A stretch of 64,000 bases of DNA, from the NCBI GenBank assembly GCA_021299035.1, contig JAJTGD010000013.1, positions 1-64,000 of the forward strand. The letters run 5' to 3'. Shown in pieces: positions 59,575-64,000 of the stretch (positions within the stretch are counted from its first letter, which is position 1; every line of letters begins with the position of its first letter). A program made the translations under genes and the position numbers. This DNA comes from Oxalobacteraceae bacterium. Its GTDB lineage: Bacteria > Pseudomonadota > Gammaproteobacteria > Burkholderiales > Burkholderiaceae_D. Under the pieces are notes generated by a model. It saw only the letters and a program-made list of their open reading frames with translations, was not told the DNA's origin and searched no databases.

Positions 59575-60723
59575 CTACTGTGTTTCCAACTGCGATGGTG
59601 TATCGCCGAAGCCCGCTTTTTCAGCCACCTTCTTCAGCTTGCGCAAGCCATCAAACGCGATGATCGATGAATGCTCGGTGTTGTATGCGAATAGCCTTGG
59701 CGCTGCACCTTTGCTTACTGCTAGACCAAAGGCCGCGGGCGTCTTGCTGCGTGCAACGCGTTTTTTCGTCTTGACGTCAAACACCCAAATTTCCTGCATC
59801 GGGTCTTTGTGACTTCCCTCGTAGCCTTTGCTGTGAACACCCGCATACAAAGTCCCGCTGTCTACGTGTAGCGCAATCGGCTGGAATCCCGATGGACGCC
59901 AACCCCGTCGTTTCTCGCTCGCCGATGCCATCGACCAGCGGTCGGTCGGCTTGGCGACCTCACCACCGACGTTCACCGTGACGATATCGCCCTTGAATGA
60001 CGGGAAATAATAGACATCGCCGTCCTGGGCCGGTGCGACGAATAATGCGTCATCCGTAGGATCGAAAAACTCAGGGCTTTTCTGCTTGTCAGTTGGCATG
60101 CCGTCATCGCTGAGAGAGATTGTCAGCATCGTGCCGTCACCGCACAACGTGGCAACCCGGAGCGCGTTTTGAGCGGGGTACAAGCCAAAGCAGCCCGGCG
60201 TTTGGATTTCAGTGACCATTTTTCCGAGTTGGCGGTCAACGATGCCTATCGATGTTGCCGGGCTCGCATTCTGTACATAGATGAAACGGCCATCTGCCGA
60301 GGTTCGCAAAGTCGCCAGATACGGTAACGACTGCGAGTGACGCGCCGGGTAGGGAATCTCCGCCTTGAGTGCCAGTGTGCTGGCGTCATACACCAGGATT
60401 TCTTCAAAGCGCTCGCCGCGGTTCAGCTTGGTGTAGTAAGTCGTGGCGACATAGATCTCGCTGCGATCAGGCGACACGGTAGTTTGTGCAAAGGACCCGG
60501 TGGATACCATGCCCTCCACCTTCATGCTTCGGCCATCAATGATGACCAGCTTGCCATCAGAAAGATGCGGTAGCGCAACGTCTGTGTAATACAAGCGGTA
60601 AGGGTGAGCTGTGGGCAAGCGCTCCACCGTCGTCACCGTCTCTATGCCAAGTTCGGCATGGGCGGGTATCGATACACTGCCCAGCATCATCAGAAATTGA
60701 AAAAGCCAAGTTGTTCGCTTCAC
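59575..60723 (-). CDS. aauB: TTQ amine dehydrogenase large subunit, aromatic-amine type
   Basis: This 382-residue exported protein (signal WLFQFLMMLGSVSIPAHA) folds as a seven-bladed beta-propeller. Segments QNASPATSIGIVD, LCGDGTMLTISL and EIWVFDVKTKKRVAR closely resemble the A. faecalis aromatic amine dehydrogenase heavy chain as I remember it; GWRPSGFQPIALH is shared with methylamine dehydrogenase too. It is the first gene of B-E-D-A and is divergent from an AraC regulator. Confidence 0.9.
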   Translation of the reverse strand: MKRTTWLFQFLMMLGSVSIPAHAELGIETVTTVERLPTAHPYRLYYTDVALPHLSDGKLVIIDGRSMKVEGMVSTGSFAQTTVSPDRSEIYVATTYYTKLNRGERFEEILVYDASTLALKAEIPYPARHSQSLPYLATLRTSADGRFIYVQNASPATSIGIVDRQLGKMVTEIQTPGCFGLYPAQNALRVATLCGDGTMLTISLSDDGMPTDKQKSPEFFDPTDDALFVAPAQDGDVYYFPSFKGDIVTVNVGGEVAKPTDRWSMASASEKRRGWRPSGFQPIALHVDSGTLYAGVHSKGYEGSHKDPMQEIWVFDVKTKKRVARSKTPAAFGLAVSKGAAPRLFAYNTEHSSIIAFDGLRKLKKVAEKAGFGDTPSQLETQ

Positions 60724-60989
60724 GACCTTTCGCCTCCTCTTGATGAAAACTCTTCGCCACCGTTATGGTTGCCAAGTTTCTTTTTTGCACAGTCTTGCAG
60801 AATGGGCCGCCCGGGTGTTATCCGAAATCGGAAGCAAATAGGCCCGGGCGCACCAAAAAACTGCCGGGATCTATGATGATCAAGCCCGAAAGTTAAATAT
60901 TCGATATTTTTTTTCAGGGGGGCTTACCGCCCCAGGGATTCACTGGTAATGTCCGAAAAAAAGCGTCAGCCAGAAAATAACAAAAAAAC

Positions 60990-62009
60990 ATGTCGGCCCC
61001 TTTTATTTCCTCCGTGTCTGAAAATCGCTCGGTTGACGATCAAATGTCTCCCGTTAAATCGAGCTATCGACACCATCAAGTTTCCACGTGGGACTCGGAG
61101 CATCATGCCGCTTGTCTCTCAGACTGGGACCAAACCTATAGCCAACTCGAGGCCGGGGCATTTAGCGGAGAGCTGATTGATGTTGGCTTCTCGGATATTC
61201 AAGTTTTTCGGGAATCCACTAATCGCTCGGTTTTCCAGCAAGGTAGTCCGGTAGACGATTGCTTCGTGATCGGTATGCCCATCAACATGGACGGATCGGG
61301 ACTTTTTTGTGGGAAGCAAGTCAGAACGCAAGATTTAATTGCTTTCAATGGCTCTCAAGGCTTCAACCTGATCACCCCTAAGCACTTTGATGTACTGGCA
61401 GTCACTATTCCGAGGCTGGAATTGCTACAACTCCTTGCGCTTGAGGGTGTAGACACTACTGGCATGTCGAATTCTGTTTTGATGAAGCCATCCGCAGTCA
61501 CGATGGATGCGCTGAAAAGTTGTCTATTATCCATCGTGAGTCCTGAGATGCTCAAATCAGCGCAGCTGGGTCATCTCCAAGTACAGCGCATCTTCAAGTC
61601 GGCAATTTTGAGCACCACGGTGTCTGCAATCAGATCATCCACACCGGTGAATGAGCCAAGCCGCTGCTTCCGGTCACGTAGCTATCTCGTACGTGCAATA
61701 ATTGACTGGGCAATGTCACGACAAGATGATCCTCCGAGTATTTCAGAAATATGTTTGAAGTTTAATATTGGGCGTCGAGTCTTGAACTACGCCTTCACCG
61801 AGGTGATCGGTAGCAGCCCATTGACCTATTTGCGCTCAATGCGGCTCAATGGTGCGAGACGGGATTTGAGAAACCAAGGCCGCACTATGTCTGTACAAGA
61901 GATTGCAGGTCGTTGGGGATTCTGTCATTTACCACGCTTTTCGGCGGAGTATCGCAAACTCTTCGGTGAACTACCTTCTGAGACACGCCAAAATACTTGC
62001 CACCAGTAG
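60990..62009 (+). CDS. AraC-family transcriptional regulator
   Basis: This 339-residue regulator has a C-terminal AraC/XylS DNA-binding domain (ISEICLKFNIGRRVLNYAFTEVIGSSPLTYLRSMRL, then the second HTH with WGFCHLPRFSAEYRKLFGELPSE). The N-terminal ligand domain is EutR-like. It is divergent from aauB with 266 bp between starts, so it probably activates the amine dehydrogenase operon in response to an amine. No operator dyad is obvious in the gap. Confidence 0.88.
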   Translation: MSAPFISSVSENRSVDDQMSPVKSSYRHHQVSTWDSEHHAACLSDWDQTYSQLEAGAFSGELIDVGFSDIQVFRESTNRSVFQQGSPVDDCFVIGMPINMDGSGLFCGKQVRTQDLIAFNGSQGFNLITPKHFDVLAVTIPRLELLQLLALEGVDTTGMSNSVLMKPSAVTMDALKSCLLSIVSPEMLKSAQLGHLQVQRIFKSAILSTTVSAIRSSTPVNEPSRCFRSRSYLVRAIIDWAMSRQDDPPSISEICLKFNIGRRVLNYAFTEVIGSSPLTYLRSMRLNGARRDLRNQGRTMSVQEIAGRWGFCHLPRFSAEYRKLFGELPSETRQNTCHQ

Positions 62010-62024
62010 ACGTCATTTAATCCT

Positions 62025-62636
62025 ATGAGCTCGCTCGATGACCTAGAAGACAAAGTTGCGATGCTCAATGAGGCTGAGCGGGTCGAGTACAACCGTCGCC
62101 TGCAACTGGCAAAGGCAACCAAGGAACTTGCCTCAAGACTTTCTCAGGACATAAAAACACTTGACCGCCTGATCTCTCAGCTGAGGCTATTCTCTACAAC
62201 CGCTCGAACCATATTTTTCTCTCTTTTTTGCTCGATCTTTGTGATCGCAGCCAATACCGATGGCCGTCTGCTCTGGCTCGGATCCATGGTGGTATTGGGT
62301 GTAGTTGTTGTGCTGATCGATAATCAAAAAAATGGAAACACCACTCAGCGATCGGTTCTACAGCAGCAGAGTGCCGTTGCCGAACGCGACTGGGCTGCAA
62401 TTGGGCTCGAGATCGGCTTTTTGCACGCCATTCTCGAAATGGAAGCCAATATTCACTTGAAAGATGCCAATTTTCAAAACCTCCAGAACATCAACAGCTC
62501 GCAGGCAGAAAGAAAACGTACACTATCCCACTACGACTACCAGATACGGAATGAAATTTTGCTCAATATCCAAAATGAGAAGAACTGGTGGTCAAAGATC
62601 GATGTGCTTACCAATCGCTGGTTCAACTTGAAATAG
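62025..62636 (+). CDS. Membrane protein with coiled-coil, unknown function
   Basis: This 203-residue protein has an N-terminal coiled coil (EDKVAMLNEAERVEYNRRLQLAKATKELASRLSQDI), two TM helices (TARTIFFSLFCSIFVIAAN and LLWLGSMVVLGVVVVLIDN) and a C-terminal charged helical part. I recognise no family. It begins 15 bp after the AraC stop, so it may be co-transcribed with the regulator. Confidence 0.65.
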   Translation: MSSLDDLEDKVAMLNEAERVEYNRRLQLAKATKELASRLSQDIKTLDRLISQLRLFSTTARTIFFSLFCSIFVIAANTDGRLLWLGSMVVLGVVVVLIDNQKNGNTTQRSVLQQQSAVAERDWAAIGLEIGFLHAILEMEANIHLKDANFQNLQNINSSQAERKRTLSHYDYQIRNEILLNIQNEKNWWSKIDVLTNRWFNLK

Positions 62637-62663
62637 GTCGTTTTTTTACCGACATCCTCCTCC

Positions 62664-63680
62664 TTGAAATCTGCTGAATCCCCAGAAATCCTAAAAGTGC
62701 TATTTGATGGCGGCTGCCCTCTGTGCCGCCGAGAGATCGCCCATGTAAAAGGCCTCGCTGAAAAGCATCAGGAAAGTGCCTTATGTTTTGTTGACGTTAG
62801 CGACGCTACCTCAGCTGACCCCACCTATGCCCATGATCGCGCCCAACTGCTCGCGCGCTTTCATGTTGAACGCGCCGATGGCTCTCGCTTGGATGGCGCG
62901 GCAGCCTTTATCGCCATGTGGCGACGCCTGCCCGGCTGGCGGTGGCTGGCAAGAATCGCACAGCTACCGGGCATGCCCTTCCTGTTCGAGGTGGCCTACC
63001 GGGGATTTTTGCGCGTTCGCCCTACTATGCAGCGTATTGCCGTCCATCTGGAGAAGACATCACGTCCAGTGCCTGTCACAGCGAATATTCCTACGAACGA
63101 ACCGGCAAAGAATACGCTTCAAAGCACAATCGATGGTACGGCGAATGTCGCAACCACCTTACCGCTACATCTCTTGCGAGAGTTGCGCTCGGATCACGCA
63201 GGAGAAACCGGCGCTGTCTACATCTATCGCGGCATTGTGGCCGTCGCCAGACGACGCGGCTATCCCGAGCTGATCTCATTCGCGCAGCGTCATGGCGAGA
63301 CGGAGTCAGAACATTTACGTCTGATTGAGGCTTGGTTGCCGCCGCCGCTTCAGAGCCGCCTGCTCGGCCCTTGGCGTATCGCTGGCTGGCTGACGGGTGC
63401 ATTGCCTGCGCTATTTGGCCCGCGCGCCGTATACGCCACGATTGCCGCCGTTGAAACCTTTGTGGATCACCACTATCAACAACAAATCGACTACTTGAAT
63501 CAGCATGGCGGACCTGAGGGGCTGCTTGAGCTGCTAATTCGATGCCAGGCAGATGAATGTCACCACCGCGATGAGGCGGCTGAATTAGCTGGAGCGCCCG
63601 CCTCCTGGATATTGCGCGGCTGGTGCGGGCTCGTTGGCTCTGGCTCAGCAACAGCGGTCAAGATCGCTCGCCGCTGGTGA
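62664..63680 (+). CDS. coq7: DUF393 fused to Coq7 (demethoxyubiquinone hydroxylase)
   Basis: This 338-residue protein has an N-terminal DUF393 thiol-disulfide-like domain (VLFDGGCPLCRREIAHV; Cys-18/Cys-21), a linker, then from about residue 165 a Coq7 di-iron hydroxylase: LRSDHAGETGAVYIYRG (Glu and ExxH-type ligands), RHGETESEHLR, ETFVDHHYQQQIDYL and CQADECHHRDEAA. Coq7 hydroxylates demethoxyubiquinone in ubiquinone synthesis. The fusion partner is probably a redox helper. TTG 62664 is the only in-frame start before the CxxC domain except a GTG at 62697; no good ribosome site. Confidence 0.87.
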   Translation: MKSAESPEILKVLFDGGCPLCRREIAHVKGLAEKHQESALCFVDVSDATSADPTYAHDRAQLLARFHVERADGSRLDGAAAFIAMWRRLPGWRWLARIAQLPGMPFLFEVAYRGFLRVRPTMQRIAVHLEKTSRPVPVTANIPTNEPAKNTLQSTIDGTANVATTLPLHLLRELRSDHAGETGAVYIYRGIVAVARRRGYPELISFAQRHGETESEHLRLIEAWLPPPLQSRLLGPWRIAGWLTGALPALFGPRAVYATIAAVETFVDHHYQQQIDYLNQHGGPEGLLELLIRCQADECHHRDEAAELAGAPASWILRGWCGLVGSGSATAVKIARRW

Positions 63681-63742
63681 AGCGGTGATGTATTAGTTGA
63701 CCATGGAATATGATTCACGAGGCATCGATATCACCTTTAAAT

Positions 63743-64000
63743 TCACGGATTACAGTAGTCGCAGCGTGAAGGGTCTGCCGTCTTGTCCGGTGGTTCGCGC
63801 CTTTCGTCCGCATGGGCACAGACATCACAGCGCCAGATAAATGCGAAGGGCAAGCGCGTTGGCTGATGACACAGTCCGCACGGCAAGCCCGATACACGAT
63901 CCTTCAACCAAAATCCCGGGGTATCGCAGCTAGGGCAAGTTGATGCGATCTTCGAGATAAGGTCTTCCGCCGCCTGCACGATCATCCGCTGACGCGAAGG
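63743..64000 (-). CDS. DUF6671 protein, C-terminal part, cut by window edge
   Basis: The frame is open to the right edge (PSRQRMIVQAAEDL...), so the N-terminus is outside. The visible 85 codons have the DUF6671 zinc-ribbon arrangement: TCPSCDTPGFW, GLPCGLCHQPT, WRCDVCAH and a final CDYCNP. Eight Cys in four CxxC pairs would bind two Zn. Function unknown. Confidence 0.85.
   Translation of the reverse strand, partial: PSRQRMIVQAAEDLISKIASTCPSCDTPGFWLKDRVSGLPCGLCHQPTRLPFAFIWRCDVCAHADERREPPDKTADPSRCDYCNP

Noticed and set aside
57871-60723. Methylamine dehydrogenase (mau) as the specific identity
   Set aside because: Subunit details (CCGGT, YLISYNDCCG, NASPATSIGIVD) fit the aromatic-amine enzyme better, and mauF, mauC and mauG are absent. 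Substrate still needs testing.

Overview
The window looks like chromosomal DNA of an aerobic gammaproteobacterium of moderate GC. The basis is family content (UPF0149/YecA, a DUF6279 lipoprotein, Coq7 for ubiquinone, a BigR/Blh/YeeE/SulP sulfur locus) and AAGGAG-type ribosome binding sites. I cannot name the species. No rRNA, complete tRNA or CRISPR array was found.

Layout. 1-5.2 kb: right end of an IS3-family element that has cut a Sel1-repeat gene, a 3' fragment of tRNA-Asn with its terminator, broken MNT/HEPN toxin-antitoxin genes, a D-2-hydroxyacid dehydrogenase, a HigBA module and a bicupin. 5.3-15.9 kb: small-molecule and detoxification genes (DUF302, exported methyltransferase, Tat-exported intradiol dioxygenase-like protein, FMN hydroxyacid oxidase, tautomerase, a second bicupin copy, two CmcJ/NvfI-like oxidoreductases, two GSTs, a LysR regulator coupled to an epoxide-hydrolase-like enzyme, an HbpS-like protein). 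16-25.5 kb: accessory zone with SymE-like, HigA, CcdAB and Phd genes, several toxin and regulator remnants, and a very large methyltransferase-PLD-helicase-DUF3427 gene interrupted by an in-frame TGA. 26-27.8 kb: second dehydrogenase-bicupin copy. 27.8-36.3 kb: a diguanylate cyclase, then a compact five-gene minus-strand operon (P-loop protein, two related alpha/beta hydrolases, HlyD-type protein, and a 7TM protein fused to a degenerate ATP-grasp domain). 36.5-38.1 kb: HicAB and small genes.

38-43 kb: sulfide/persulfide locus with blh divergent from bigR over a perfect 35-bp palindrome, two YeeE/YedE halves, a small ORF and SulP. 43-51 kb: form I aerobic CO dehydrogenase (coxM-S-L) with coxG, coxD, coxE and a MobA-like nucleotidyltransferase for the molybdenum cofactor. 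51-57 kb: mixed membrane, exported and housekeeping genes including ArsH. 57-62 kb: a tryptophan tryptophylquinone amine dehydrogenase operon (B-E-D-A plus a c-type cytochrome) whose subunits resemble aromatic amine dehydrogenase more than methylamine dehydrogenase, with a divergent AraC regulator. 62-64 kb: a membrane protein, a DUF393-Coq7 fusion and a DUF6671 gene running off the edge.

Together the genes suggest an aerobe that supplements energy metabolism with CO, amines and reduced sulfur. The first 38 kb has been reshaped by insertion, duplication and deletion of toxin-antitoxin modules. The least explained unit is the 30.0-36.3 kb operon.
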